Positions 10,655 through 18,832 of a stretch of DNA of 64,000 nucleotides are shown one piece after another. The notes beneath the pieces are model-generated. The model made no database searches. It was not told the origin of the DNA and was given only the letters and a program-made list of their open reading frames with translations. Origin of the DNA: an uncultured Photobacterium sp. (GTDB taxonomy: Bacteria > Pseudomonadota > Gammaproteobacteria > Enterobacterales > Vibrionaceae); the NCBI RefSeq assembly GCF_947502415.1, contig NZ_CANMZV010000002.1, positions 186,001 to 250,000 on the forward strand. Reading direction: 5' to 3'. A program made the translations under genes and the position numbers. Position 1 is the stretch's first letter. Every line of letters starts with the position of its first letter.

Positions 10655-11107
10655 TCAGGCGTTCGTTTTTTTCTTCTTAATGGATTTCTGTGACTCTAAT
10701 GTAGTCTGGAAGGCTTTTAGCAAGTCGACCGATGATAGCATTCCTACCAGTTCACCGGTTTTGTTGAGCACCGGAGCTGCTCCGATATTATGGTCAAGGA
10801 TCGTGCCGACAGCCTTGGTTAGCGTATCGTAGGTGCGGACGTGAATGACATCTCTGATCATGACATCGCCGATATGCAAATCATTAGTCAGATCATATTC
10901 ATGACCAATGTCCGGTGACTCATCTACCCAGCCTGGCCGTCGTAACTCACGATCGCTGACAATGCCGATCAGTTCGCCCTCATCATTGGTTACGGGGAGG
11001 TGGCGAATGGCTTCGTCGCGCATGATAAAGAAAGCTTCACGGAGGCCGGACTCTGGCTGGATGGTAATGACTTTGCGTGTCATGTATTCAGAAACTTTTG
11101 TTGGCAT
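10655..11107 (-). CDS. CBS-domain pair protein
   Basis: A 150-residue protein made almost entirely of two CBS motifs. CBS1 is about residues 5-60 (VSEYMTRKVITI...GIVSDRELR) and CBS2 about 80-135 (IGDVMIRDVIHV...GMLSSVDLLKAF). The tail is lysine-rich (IKKKK). Such Bateman modules bind adenosine nucleotides and act as energy sensors, but no effector domain is attached and the partner is unknown. It is convergent with asmA and divergent from the YdjM-like gene. Confidence 0.8.
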   Translation of the reverse strand: MPTKVSEYMTRKVITIQPESGLREAFFIMRDEAIRHLPVTNDEGELIGIVSDRELRRPGWVDESPDIGHEYDLTNDLHIGDVMIRDVIHVRTYDTLTKAVGTILDHNIGAAPVLNKTGELVGMLSSVDLLKAFQTTLESQKSIKKKKTNA

Positions 11108-11321
11108 TGCATCTTCCCTTTGTCAGAGTGAATTGATGTTGCCTGATTTAAAGTAGCGAATTGAACACAAATGAACTGCGACCGGCCCCGTACTTTTACT
11201 TTTGTTTACTTTACTTCTATGCAGAGTCTCTATTCTTGAACGGTTGGGATCTGATATGGTTTGCCAGTTTAGCAAGATATAGCCAGTCAATAATCCCAAT
11301 CAGGCTAATTAGGAGGTTTTC

Positions 11322-12362
11322 TTGGATTCAGTTACTCAGGCGGCGTTAGGTGCAGTGGTTGCCGGTGCTGTTGCCGGTAAAAAATGTTCGCCAAAGATCC
11401 TTTTGGCCGGGGCTGCGTTGGGCACATTGCCTGATCTTGATGTTTTCCTTAGTTACGGTGATCCTGTTTCGGATATGGTGAAACACCGTGGATTCAGTCA
11501 CTCATTATTAGTACTGGTTCCGTTTTCTGCGGTACTTGCTATTGGTATGCAGAAGTGGCGTCAAACTCGATTTAGCCTGTTGCAATTGTGGTTTCTGATT
11601 TCAGCTTGCCTGATCACGCATCCTTTATTGGATGCCTTTACGTCTTATGGTACGCAGGTTTTATGGCCTCTTCCTGTGAGTGTGGCGGTCTCGAGTATTT
11701 TCATTATTGATCCCTTGTACACCCTCCCTTTGCTGATGATGCTTATTGTCAGTTTGATGTGGCGTGAACGAATGGCGAGGTTGTGCCGTCTCGGTTTGAT
11801 CATGTCTTGCGGTTATTTGGTCTGGTCGGTTGTTGCATTGAATATCGTTGAAGAAAGGGTTCGGGATCAGCTTGCGCATACGTCACTGGCAGACAGTCCT
11901 GTATTTATTACCCCGACACCAGTTAATACGATTCTTTGGCGGGTGGTGGTGCTCAATGGCGATACCTATTTAGAAGGGCTTACTTCGCTGCTTGATGAGC
12001 AAACGGATATTGATTTTATCGCTAAGGAGCGTGGCCACTGGACGCTGGCGGAAAAACCGGAGCACCTGAAGATGCTTGAAAGCTTTACCCAGAAATTTTT
12101 GAAATACGAACAGGTCGGAAGTCGGCTAAAGGTGACTGATTTACGATTAGGGTTGGCTGACTATTTACCTTTCCAGTTTGTTCTCGCCAGTCAAAATGGA
12201 GAGGGTATGTGGAATTCTGTGGATCCTCTTAAGCTGGAAGGTCCCAGGGTCAGACCGAAACATCTGCCGGCATTGTGGTTGAGGTTGCTGGGCAATCAGG
12301 ACATTGATGTAAATTTGTGTCATATCAATGAGTGTCCAAGGCTAGAGAATACAGGTGTATGA
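11322..12362 (+). CDS. YdjM-like membrane-bound metal-dependent hydrolase
   Basis: A 346-residue inner-membrane protein of the YdjM/YfhO-like (DUF457-type) metal-dependent hydrolase family. The metal-site motifs are visible: HRGFSHS (about residue 55), DLDVF (about 38) and THPLLDAFTSYGTQ (about 99), among four or five transmembrane helices in residues 1-180. The C-terminal 160 residues are soluble and less conserved. Translation starts at TTG, supported by a perfect AGGAGG at 11311-11316, five bases upstream; no ATG lies nearby. E. coli ydjM is LexA-controlled, but I see no SOS box here. Substrate unknown. Confidence 0.8.
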   Translation: MDSVTQAALGAVVAGAVAGKKCSPKILLAGAALGTLPDLDVFLSYGDPVSDMVKHRGFSHSLLVLVPFSAVLAIGMQKWRQTRFSLLQLWFLISACLITHPLLDAFTSYGTQVLWPLPVSVAVSSIFIIDPLYTLPLLMMLIVSLMWRERMARLCRLGLIMSCGYLVWSVVALNIVEERVRDQLAHTSLADSPVFITPTPVNTILWRVVVLNGDTYLEGLTSLLDEQTDIDFIAKERGHWTLAEKPEHLKMLESFTQKFLKYEQVGSRLKVTDLRLGLADYLPFQFVLASQNGEGMWNSVDPLKLEGPRVRPKHLPALWLRLLGNQDIDVNLCHINECPRLENTGV

Positions 12363-12518
12363 TCTTGGCACGAGAAAACCGTGTTTCAGGATGTTGCATA
12401 GTATTGAATATTCAGTGAATATATGCAGGCGAAGTTGTAGCACACATATCTTTACGGTACGGCATTTATAAGGTGGTCTTCACATATCATTGAGCCAGTG
12501 ATTAATAGCTGAAGGTAT

Positions 12519-12532
12519 TTGATTTCTGTCAA
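12519..12532 (+). promoter_or_regulatory. FNR-like site upstream of the Dcu transporter
   Basis: TTGATTTCTGTCAA matches the FNR palindrome TTGAT-N4-ATCAA at 9 of 10 positions and lies 93 bp before the start codon of an anaerobic dicarboxylate transporter. The -10 element is not obvious. Confidence 0.55.
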
Positions 12533-12624
12533 TAGCAAAGCAGCTTACTGTAGGCAATCTACTCCTAAAGTATTGGTGGTCTCGTTGTGAGATCCGCATT
12601 TTTCGATATAGGGAGATAACGAGT

Positions 12625-13947
12625 ATGCTGTATTTGGAATTCTTATTCCTCCTTCTCGTGTTGTATGCAGGTAGCCGCTTTGGTGGTATTGGTCTGGGTG
12701 TTGTGTCTGGTCTTGGCCTGTTGGTTGAAGTTTTTATTTTCCGCATGCCGCCGACATCGCCGCCGATCACGGTAATGCTGATTATCCTGGCTGTGGTAAC
12801 TTGTGCATCGATCCTTGAGGCTGCGGGCGGCCTTAAGTACATGCTGCAAGTGGCAGAACGTATTCTGCGTAGTAATCCCAAGCGTGTGACATTTTTAGGT
12901 CCTCTGGTTACCTATACAATGACTTTTATGCTGGGTACTGGCCACGCAGTATATTCAATTATGCCAATCATCGGTGATGTTGCGCTTAAGAACGGTATTC
13001 GGCCTGAGCGTCCGATGGCGGCCTCTTCTGTCGCTTCTCAGCTGGCTATCACCGCGAGTCCGATTTCGGCAGCTGTTGTTTACTACCTTGCGCAGTTATC
13101 AGGTCTTCATGATAATCTTCATCTGCTAAGTATTTTGATGGTAACCGTGCCGTCAACGCTGTGCGGTACGCTGCTACTGTCACTATATAGCTTGCGCCGT
13201 GGTACTGAGCTGAAAGACGACCTTGAATATCAGCGCCGTTTGCGTGATCCGCTATGGCGAGATCAGATCCTGCACACGACATCGACTTCACTGGATGAGA
13301 AGTTGCCTGCATCTGCTAAGCATGCGGTATTGCTGTTCATTCTAGCACTGGCGTCTATTGTGGTGGTGGCAATGGTGCCAGAGATCCGTACGATAGGCGA
13401 AGCTAAGCCAATTAAAATGTCTGTAATTATTCAGATGATGATGCTGGCATTCGGTGGTTTGATTCTGCTGGTAACCCGTACCAATGTGCAGAAAGTGCCT
13501 GAAGGGGTCGTCTTTAAGTCTGGTATGGTTGCGGCTATCGCTATCTTCGGTATTGCGTGGATGAGTGATACGTACTTCCAGTATGCAATGCCTTCGTTCA
13601 AGTCTGGTATTACGGAGATGGTTCAGGATTACCCATGGACGTTTGCACTGGCACTGTTCATTGTTTCTGTCGTGGTTAACAGCCAGGCAGCGACGGCGCG
13701 TATGATGTTGCCTGTTGGTATTGCTATGGGGTTGAACCCTGCGCTACTGATAGGTTTGATGCCTGCAACCTATGGTTACTTCTTCATTCCTAACTATCCG
13801 TCTGATATTGCAACTTGTAACTTTGATGTCACGGGTACTACAAAAATTGGTAAATGGTATTTCAACCACAGTTTCATGGTTCCAGGTCTGATTGGTGTAG
13901 TATCAGCTTGTACGATTGGTTACACCATCGCCCAGGTTATTGTATAA
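12625..13947 (+). CDS. anaerobic C4-dicarboxylate transporter (DcuA/DcuB family)
   Basis: A 440-residue, roughly ten-helix inner-membrane carrier that exchanges fumarate, aspartate or malate for succinate during fumarate respiration. Family blocks are clear: the start GGIGLGVVSGLG, the GTGHAVYSIMPII region (about 100), RPERPMAASSVASQ (about 128), and the C-terminal YFFIPNYPSDIATCNFDVTGTTKIGKWYFNHSFMVPGL (in parts). It could be DcuA or DcuB. The loop GTELKDDLEYQRRLRDP resembles DcuB slightly more. Preceded by an FNR-like site and followed by a strong terminator, so it is a single-gene unit. Confidence 0.9.
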   Translation: MLYLEFLFLLLVLYAGSRFGGIGLGVVSGLGLLVEVFIFRMPPTSPPITVMLIILAVVTCASILEAAGGLKYMLQVAERILRSNPKRVTFLGPLVTYTMTFMLGTGHAVYSIMPIIGDVALKNGIRPERPMAASSVASQLAITASPISAAVVYYLAQLSGLHDNLHLLSILMVTVPSTLCGTLLLSLYSLRRGTELKDDLEYQRRLRDPLWRDQILHTTSTSLDEKLPASAKHAVLLFILALASIVVVAMVPEIRTIGEAKPIKMSVIIQMMMLAFGGLILLVTRTNVQKVPEGVVFKSGMVAAIAIFGIAWMSDTYFQYAMPSFKSGITEMVQDYPWTFALALFIVSVVVNSQAATARMMLPVGIAMGLNPALLIGLMPATYGYFFIPNYPSDIATCNFDVTGTTKIGKWYFNHSFMVPGLIGVVSACTIGYTIAQVIV

Positions 13948-13970
13948 GTAACTATTTTTAATAAATTTCA

Positions 13971-14004
13971 ATGCCAGTCAGTTAGATTTGACTGGCATTT
14001 TTTA
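13971..14004 (+). terminator. Dcu terminator
   Basis: ATGCCAGTCA, an 8-base loop, TGACTGGCAT, then six T, about 23 bp beyond the stop. Confidence 0.88.
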
Positions 14005-14147
14005 TGCCTTAGAGTTGATTTTGTGCGCTAGGTTTCACTTGTGAGTTTCTTCGTTTTCTAAATTTATAAAAAGCTATATAACTCATGATTATAGACTAGA
14101 GTTGTTTATATGATTTGAATGCTTATGTTGCATTAGTGAGGTCGGCT

Positions 14148-14258
14148 ATGAATAAAAAGAATGATTTTGAGAAGTTGAGAGCAAAGATGCATGAAAGAGC
14201 AGTGGAACGGGCAATGAATTTTTATAAAAAGAAACATCAGAAAGTTGTCAGACAATAA
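14148..14258 (+). CDS. 36-residue basic protein of unknown function
   Basis: A 37-codon frame: ATG AAT AAA AAG AAT ... GTC AGA CAA TAA. The product is 36 residues, very rich in Lys and Arg, with a helical, amphipathic look (MNKKNDFEKLRAKMHERA, then VERAMNFYKKKHQKVVRQ). A GTGAGG Shine-Dalgarno-like sequence precedes the ATG by 6 bases, and a perfect intrinsic terminator follows 24 bp after the stop. It therefore looks like a complete small transcription unit. Family not recognised. The size and charge would fit an RNA-, ribosome- or membrane-surface-binding peptide, but that is only speculation. Confidence 0.5.
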   Translation: MNKKNDFEKLRAKMHERAVERAMNFYKKKHQKVVRQ

Positions 14259-14282
14259 TGCCATTAGCAGTATTTTAAAAAT

Positions 14283-14309
14283 GAAAAGGGAGCCGAGGCT
14301 CCCTTTTTG
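14283..14309. terminator. bidirectional terminator between the small gene and psiE
   Basis: AAAAGGGAGCC GA GGCTCCCTTTTT is symmetric, so it can end both the plus-strand small gene and the minus-strand psiE, which stops 18 bp away. Confidence 0.85.
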
Positions 14310-14326
14310 TATGTTGCTGGTGTGAA

Positions 14327-14761
14327 TTAGTCTTCTGGCTGGGTTTTATTGGGATCGGTAACGACTTCGTATGGCCAGTAATGATGACCAATTCGGATAA
14401 TTAACGTTGCAGCTGCAAGAATAAAAGCCGCCAAGGACAACCAAACCACAAACAGTCCGTCGAGTTCTTTCATTCCCAAAGTGATATAGCGCGCGATAGC
14501 CATAATCGCGATGTAAATCGGGTATCGGACTGGGATTTTACCGTTGGTAATAAATTGCTGGACCATAGCCAGCACTTCCAGATAGATAAACATCAGCAAG
14601 ATATCGGTTAGCTTGATTTCTTTATTCATATAGACATGAACAAATTCACTGAGCATAGCTGCAATCGTGGCAAACGTTATTGCTACCAGCAAAATAGCTT
14701 CCAGAATGTGGAACAATTTTAAAAATTTGCTGCTGAAGCCTTTAGGCAGGTTTGAAGGCAT
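14327..14761 (-). CDS. psiE: PsiE family phosphate-starvation-inducible membrane protein
   Basis: A 144-residue protein with four predicted transmembrane helices (about 15-38, 50-68, 78-98 and 105-125). The PsiE pattern is present: a long first helix ending in EFVHVYM, FIYLEVLAMVQQFITNGKIPVRYPIYIAIMAIARYITLG, and a final helix before a short charged tail. In E. coli the gene is PhoB-controlled and its function is unknown; I see no clear Pho box here. It is convergent with the small basic gene and monocistronic. Confidence 0.8.
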   Translation of the reverse strand: MPSNLPKGFSSKFLKLFHILEAILLVAITFATIAAMLSEFVHVYMNKEIKLTDILLMFIYLEVLAMVQQFITNGKIPVRYPIYIAIMAIARYITLGMKELDGLFVVWLSLAAFILAAATLIIRIGHHYWPYEVVTDPNKTQPED

Positions 14762-15201
14762 TGGAAATTCCTTAAGCGCAAGATGATTGTTTTTTACCCG
14801 GCAACCTCATTTTGAAGCACGCATCTAGAGGTTGCATAGGGATATTATTAATACCTTTATTATATAAGCGGATATTTCAGTGGGAACTAAAAGGGAAAAA
14901 TGAAAAGAAATTAGTGTCAGTACCTTATGGTATTGAACGTATTATAAGCAACTCACCCTCTACATTTCTTAAGTGCAGACTGACTTCGAGTACGAGCCTT
15001 TTTAATATCTATCGTAAATGCAGTGATAAAAGCGGATTAATTGTGGCTGTTGTAGACACACTGTTATCAACGGAAACTCGTAGTAAGGAGATTCATTAGA
15101 TGTAAGTGGTTGTTTGAAAAGTGAGCGGTAAGTTATGCGAATTAATTCCCTTATTATATGTATGGTCATTTTGTTGGATGTTGATCTCGATCAAGAATCG
15201 A
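14762..15201. other. intergenic region psiE / iron cluster
   Basis: About 440 bp with no convincing gene. The frame at 14812-15099 would need a TTG start without an SD, and its composition is poor. A perfect 8-bp inverted repeat, GCAACCTC (14801-14808) and GAGGTTGC (14828-14835), lies in the psiE 5' region and could be an operator or a leader hairpin. Confidence 0.35.
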
Positions 15202-15225
15202 AATAGCAATTACTATCGTTATTGA
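15202..15225 (+). promoter_or_regulatory. possible secondary Fur box
   Basis: AATTACTATCGTTATTGAT-like sequence matches the Vibrio Fur consensus at about 10 of 16 specified positions. Weaker than the box at 15261 and 40 bp upstream of it, so the two could bind Fur together. Confidence 0.3.
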
Positions 15226-15233
15226 TATTTTTA

Positions 15234-15261
15234 TTTACATTTACATTTTGAAACATATAGA
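15234..15261 (+). promoter_or_regulatory. candidate sigma-70 promoter overlapping the Fur box
   Basis: TTTACA (15234-15239), a 16-bp spacer and TATAGA (15256-15261). The -10 element abuts the Fur box, the usual arrangement for Fur repression. Confidence 0.4.
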
Positions 15262-15279
15262 ATGCAAATCGTTCTCGTT
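15261..15279 (+). promoter_or_regulatory. Fur box of the iron cluster
   Basis: AATGCAAATCGTTCTCGTT matches the Vibrio-type Fur consensus AATGANAATNATTNTCATT at 13 of 16 specified positions. It lies 70 bp upstream of the first gene of the FTR1 cluster. Confidence 0.75.
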
Positions 15280-15348
15280 AAGGTCTTCGTCCAACGATGA
15301 AAAGCAATTTGCTTTCGATGTAAATGGATAAAACTAGAAGGAAAAGTA

Positions 15349-17370
15349 GTGAAGAAGTCAGTTCTTAGTATCGCTGTTGCTACCGCTGTTTTCGCGTCGG
15401 CAGCCAGTGCTACGGCAAAAGTGGAAGTATTAGATAAAACACATCAACCAGCCGGTAACTTTTTAGCCTACACCGAGTTTGAGCTGTCGGGTGAACCGTT
15501 AGCCGAATCGCTTGGCTTGGATCTTGACGTACTTGATCCAAATGTAGCCAATGACCCGACTCCTTTTGATTTTGCCGCTGGTATTGAAAGCTACGAATAT
15601 TCTGAAGAAGCGATGTATGCGCTTAATTATCAGTCGACAATGGGTCCGCATTTAGTTAATGGACCGGTTAACAGTGCGCGTGGTGGTCAGATGGCAGATC
15701 TGGGAAAGCGTGTTATTGAGATGGCTGGTGCAGTAGGCTTCCCGGCGAGTGAAGTCCCGCAGAATATGTATCCGATTTCCATCCCATATATGTCAGGTAG
15801 TCCTGAGTTTGCACAAAAGCCTGATACCACCACGGTAAACGGTGATGAAGTGGAGATCGTGACAGCAAAAGGCACGAGCAAAACGGTTCAAACGGTTGTT
15901 CCTGCTTATTTCCGTGACTATAAGTCTCTGGCATGGGATGAGACGACCTTTGACAAGTCATTCAATCCTGCGGCAACTGGCAGCATTTTGTTGAAAGAAG
16001 TGATGTGGTCGCAAGACTTCCTGGGTGGCATGCACGTAACTGAAACTGATGAAGAAGTTGAGGCGGATTCAGCAACGATGGATCACGATGGCAAACACAG
16101 CCTGGGTGTTTCTGCTGCTGATGGCTTTAACGGCATGATGTTGACTGAAATGTCTATTGATAAGCTGCAAATCATGCAACAGCAGCTTGGCTTTGATGGT
16201 AAGAAACTGGGCGTTAAATTTGGCCCGGACTATGACCCAGCCAAAGGTCCTATCTGGTTTGCTCATAAGGTAGCCGTGACCGAAGGTACCAATAATGGTG
16301 TTAAATCTATTGCGGGTCTGAAAGTAACCGACAGTGCTTCAACACTGCGTGATACCTGGTCAGTGCTATGGCCTGTTGCTGAATTCTTTGCATTCAGTGA
16401 TCAGCGTACAGCGAATAGCGGCCAGAACCCGGCATTCCTGGCTGTATTTGATGGTGCGCCGTTTGCGGCCGCGCCTAAGGAAAATATTGATGCAAATGAA
16501 AACAATGACGTAGTTGCTGGCGATGCATTCTCACTTGCAAACAATATTTCTAACCTATTGTTCAAGAACATTGCGGCTCTGCATTACAACAAAGAGCAAG
16601 GTACTTTTGTTACTGAATACAAAGGCGGCCAGCAAGGAAACAAGGTTGATACGTACGATGCTGCATATTCTATCGTAGCTCTGTCTATCTACCAGCGTGC
16701 AAAAGATGCTCTGCCGGTAGGTTACGCGTCAGCAGAATCTGGTGATGTCGATCTGAAAACAGCTGCGGGTAAAGATGCGCTGGCAATGATCAAAGGACAG
16801 GCTGACTTCATTATTAACCAGCTGGTAGGCAAAGATGGTCTGGTCTTTGACGGTCTGACGCTGAATACCGTGAACAAGCTAAATAAAGACAAGTCGCTGG
16901 ATGCACAGTTTGCGGCTATTCGTGGCTTGGTTGCGGCATACCTTGCTACTGATGATGTGAAGTACAAGCAGGCAGCGCGTTCAATCTATCTGGCGGTAGA
17001 GAAAAACATGTTTGATAAAAAAATCAACACATGGTCTGCCGTACCGGGTAAAGCAACAATCCACACTCCTTATACTGCAGCAGCTATTTCCGGCGGCCTG
17101 CGTGAGGCAATTCTTCACCTGAAAAATGAAGAAGGTGAAAATGAGCCAGCGCTTGAGTTGAAAGTACTGACAGATCGTTATGTAAGTTGGTTCCGCGGTG
17201 TTATTAACGGCGGTATGCAGCTTGCTGAGTGGATGGGCGATTCTGGTGAAAACCAGATCAAAGGTAGTAACGCTACCGATACCGATGAAGACGGTGTCCA
17301 CCAGATCATTGCTTCCGGCGGTAAGTTCGGTACCGCAATGACTATGGCTAACAAAGTCAGTGTTAAATAA
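15349..17370 (+). CDS. large secreted protein of unknown function, first gene of the Fur-box cluster
   Basis: A 673-residue exported protein. Translation starts at GTG with AGAAGGAA about 7 bases upstream. Residues 1-23 are a Sec signal peptide ending in an ASATA-type cleavage site. The mature part is acidic and soluble, with no transmembrane segment and no cysteine that I see, so it should be periplasmic or secreted. The C-terminal third (FAAIRGLVAAYLATDDVKYKQAARSIYLAVEKNMFD, in parts) has the helix-hairpin rhythm of alpha/alpha-toroid (six-hairpin) proteins; this is a visual impression only. Asp/Glu/His-rich patches (ETDEEVEADSATMDHDGKHS, TDTDEDGVHQ) could bind metal. Its position directly after a strong Fur box suggests a role in iron acquisition. 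Family not recognised. Confidence 0.8.
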   Translation: MKKSVLSIAVATAVFASAASATAKVEVLDKTHQPAGNFLAYTEFELSGEPLAESLGLDLDVLDPNVANDPTPFDFAAGIESYEYSEEAMYALNYQSTMGPHLVNGPVNSARGGQMADLGKRVIEMAGAVGFPASEVPQNMYPISIPYMSGSPEFAQKPDTTTVNGDEVEIVTAKGTSKTVQTVVPAYFRDYKSLAWDETTFDKSFNPAATGSILLKEVMWSQDFLGGMHVTETDEEVEADSATMDHDGKHSLGVSAADGFNGMMLTEMSIDKLQIMQQQLGFDGKKLGVKFGPDYDPAKGPIWFAHKVAVTEGTNNGVKSIAGLKVTDSASTLRDTWSVLWPVAEFFAFSDQRTANSGQNPAFLAVFDGAPFAAAPKENIDANENNDVVAGDAFSLANNISNLLFKNIAALHYNKEQGTFVTEYKGGQQGNKVDTYDAAYSIVALSIYQRAKDALPVGYASAESGDVDLKTAAGKDALAMIKGQADFIINQLVGKDGLVFDGLTLNTVNKLNKDKSLDAQFAAIRGLVAAYLATDDVKYKQAARSIYLAVEKNMFDKKINTWSAVPGKATIHTPYTAAAISGGLREAILHLKNEEGENEPALELKVLTDRYVSWFRGVINGGMQLAEWMGDSGENQIKGSNATDTDEDGVHQIIASGGKFGTAMTMANKVSVK

Positions 17371-17395
17371 ACGGTAAGCAATCCTGAAACCGATT

Positions 17396-17425
17396 AGGCA
17401 GCGATATTGAATCGCTGCCTTTGTC
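17396..17425 (+). terminator. hairpin between first and second gene of the iron cluster
   Basis: GGCAGCGAT, loop ATTGA, ATCGCTGCC: a perfect 9-bp stem followed by a weak T-rich tail. It may be a leaky terminator or a 3'-end stabiliser that raises expression of the first gene relative to the rest. Confidence 0.5.
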
Positions 17426-17478
17426 GTATCTATTTATTACCGCTGAATAATGAAGCGTTCTGCTGTTTGAAGGTTGTT

Positions 17479-17961
17479 ATGTCAGTATCTCTGAGTTCGG
17501 TTAAAAAGCCTCTTGGTGGTAGGTTTAGCCAATGGTGGCATCGTTTGGCTTATCGTCATAAATGGGCTGAATCATTGCTTTATCTGATGTTTTTCAGTGG
17601 CTTGTTGCTGTGGGATACGGTAAGTGTGAGTTGGAAAATCGAGCGCTGGACATTACTGGTTCATATGCTGGTCGGCGCCACTTTATTTACTGTTATTGTC
17701 GGGGCTTTCTGGGGGGCTCACCGGCGTCTGATTACTTCGAGTAAAAAGTCTTTTTTACGTCAGACAGGGACTGCAATTGAGTGGTTACTTATGGCTTGCT
17801 GCCTGAGTGGTTTTTACTTGTTCTTCTATGGCACGCCCGGAAATCCTCTGGGGGAGGCTATCCAGGACGTGCATTTTTACTCGTCGTGGTTGCTGGCCCC
17901 TCTAGTGTTTCGTCATGCCATGCGCTGGAGCGTATTGAATATAAAGAAGTTTTTTAACTGA
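17479..17961 (+). CDS. four-helix membrane protein, probable b-type cytochrome
   Basis: A 160-residue inner-membrane protein with four predicted helices (about 33-48, 58-78, 98-116 and 134-150). Histidines sit at membrane-compatible places: H62 (LLVHMLVG), H81, H132 and H146 (DVHFYSSWLLAPLVFRHAMR). This pattern resembles cytochrome b561/hydrogenase cytochrome-b-like subunits that carry haem between helices; haem binding is inferred, not shown. I chose the ATG at 17479 (preceded by GAAGG) over a TTG at 17407. It lies just upstream of the FTR1 permease, so it could pass electrons between quinol and the periplasmic cytochrome of the same cluster. Confidence 0.7.
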   Translation: MSVSLSSVKKPLGGRFSQWWHRLAYRHKWAESLLYLMFFSGLLLWDTVSVSWKIERWTLLVHMLVGATLFTVIVGAFWGAHRRLITSSKKSFLRQTGTAIEWLLMACCLSGFYLFFYGTPGNPLGEAIQDVHFYSSWLLAPLVFRHAMRWSVLNIKKFFN

Positions 17962-18013
17962 TAAGAGCCGTAACAGGCCGTAATATATTGAATTAATTAT
18001 TATTGGGGAGCTC

Positions 18014-18832
18014 ATGTTAGCCAGTTTCTTAATAACCCTGCGTGAAGGGTTAGAGGCCTTTTTACTGGTGGGTATTGCCTTGTCGTATCTCGCCAAGTTA
18101 AATGCCCGTCGTTTTAACAAATTTATTTACCTAGGCGTGTTTGTTGGTTTACTGCTTTCTCTTGTGGTAGCCGTTGTTTTCCAGGTTGTTGTCGATCAGT
18201 TCAGCAATGAACTTTATCGCAACTATTTGATGGCCGGGATCCTGATATTCGCCACAGTTGTATTGACCTATATGGCTGTCTGGATGCAAAAGCAGGCAAA
18301 AAATCAGGTTGCTCAGATGCAAAGGGAACTGACAGATATGGTCAGTACCGGCAACTTATTTGGGTTGGTGTTGTTATCGACACTGGCTGTGTTGCGTGAA
18401 GGTTTTGAGACTATCTTGTTCTTCTCTGCCTTGATGTATTCGAATTTTGGTGAGTTCAGTACTCAGGATGCCCTGATTGGCGCTATTTCTGGATTAGTCC
18501 TGTCTATTGTGCTGGTTTGGATGATGCTGAAAAGTACCCGCAATGTGCCACTCCGCGAGTTTTTCCGCTGGACAAGCCTGCTAATTATCATTATCGCGGC
18601 TGGTTTACTCTCATCAGCAATCAATATGTTGCAGGCGGCGCATGTGTTACCGATTATCCATGCCCAGCTTTTTGATATCTCACATATTCTTGATGACCGT
18701 GGTGTATTTGGCACTTTCTTGCGGGCCTTGTTTGGCTATAACTCATCCCCTGGCTTATTACAGCTGGTCGTTTGGGGCGGTTATTTACTGACATTTATCT
18801 TTTTCTGGAACCGAGGTTATAAGCAAGCATGA
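18014..18832 (+). CDS. FTR1 family iron permease
   Basis: A 272-residue, seven-helix inner-membrane permease. Both diagnostic REGxE motifs are present: REGLE at 10-14 and REGFE at 128-132, whose Glu residues bind Fe3+ in yeast Ftr1p and bacterial EfeU. FTR1 permeases usually import iron that has been oxidised or handed over by a partner. Here neither EfeO/EfeB, P19 nor an Ftr-type cupredoxin is adjacent. Instead the neighbours are the b-type cytochrome candidate upstream and an FAD oxidoreductase that overlaps its stop codon by 4 bp (ATGA). SD GGGGAG is 4 bases before the ATG. Confidence 0.93.
   Translation: MLASFLITLREGLEAFLLVGIALSYLAKLNARRFNKFIYLGVFVGLLLSLVVAVVFQVVVDQFSNELYRNYLMAGILIFATVVLTYMAVWMQKQAKNQVAQMQRELTDMVSTGNLFGLVLLSTLAVLREGFETILFFSALMYSNFGEFSTQDALIGAISGLVLSIVLVWMMLKSTRNVPLREFFRWTSLLIIIIAAGLLSSAINMLQAAHVLPIIHAQLFDISHILDDRGVFGTFLRALFGYNSSPGLLQLVVWGGYLLTFIFFWNRGYKQA

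Noticed and set aside
11161..11321. LexA (SOS) box before the YdjM-like gene
   Set aside because: No CTGT-N8-ACAG palindrome in the upstream region.
14812..15099. 95-codon plus-strand frame before the iron cluster
   Set aside because: Needs a TTG start without SD, AT-rich non-coding composition, and lies in a promoter region.
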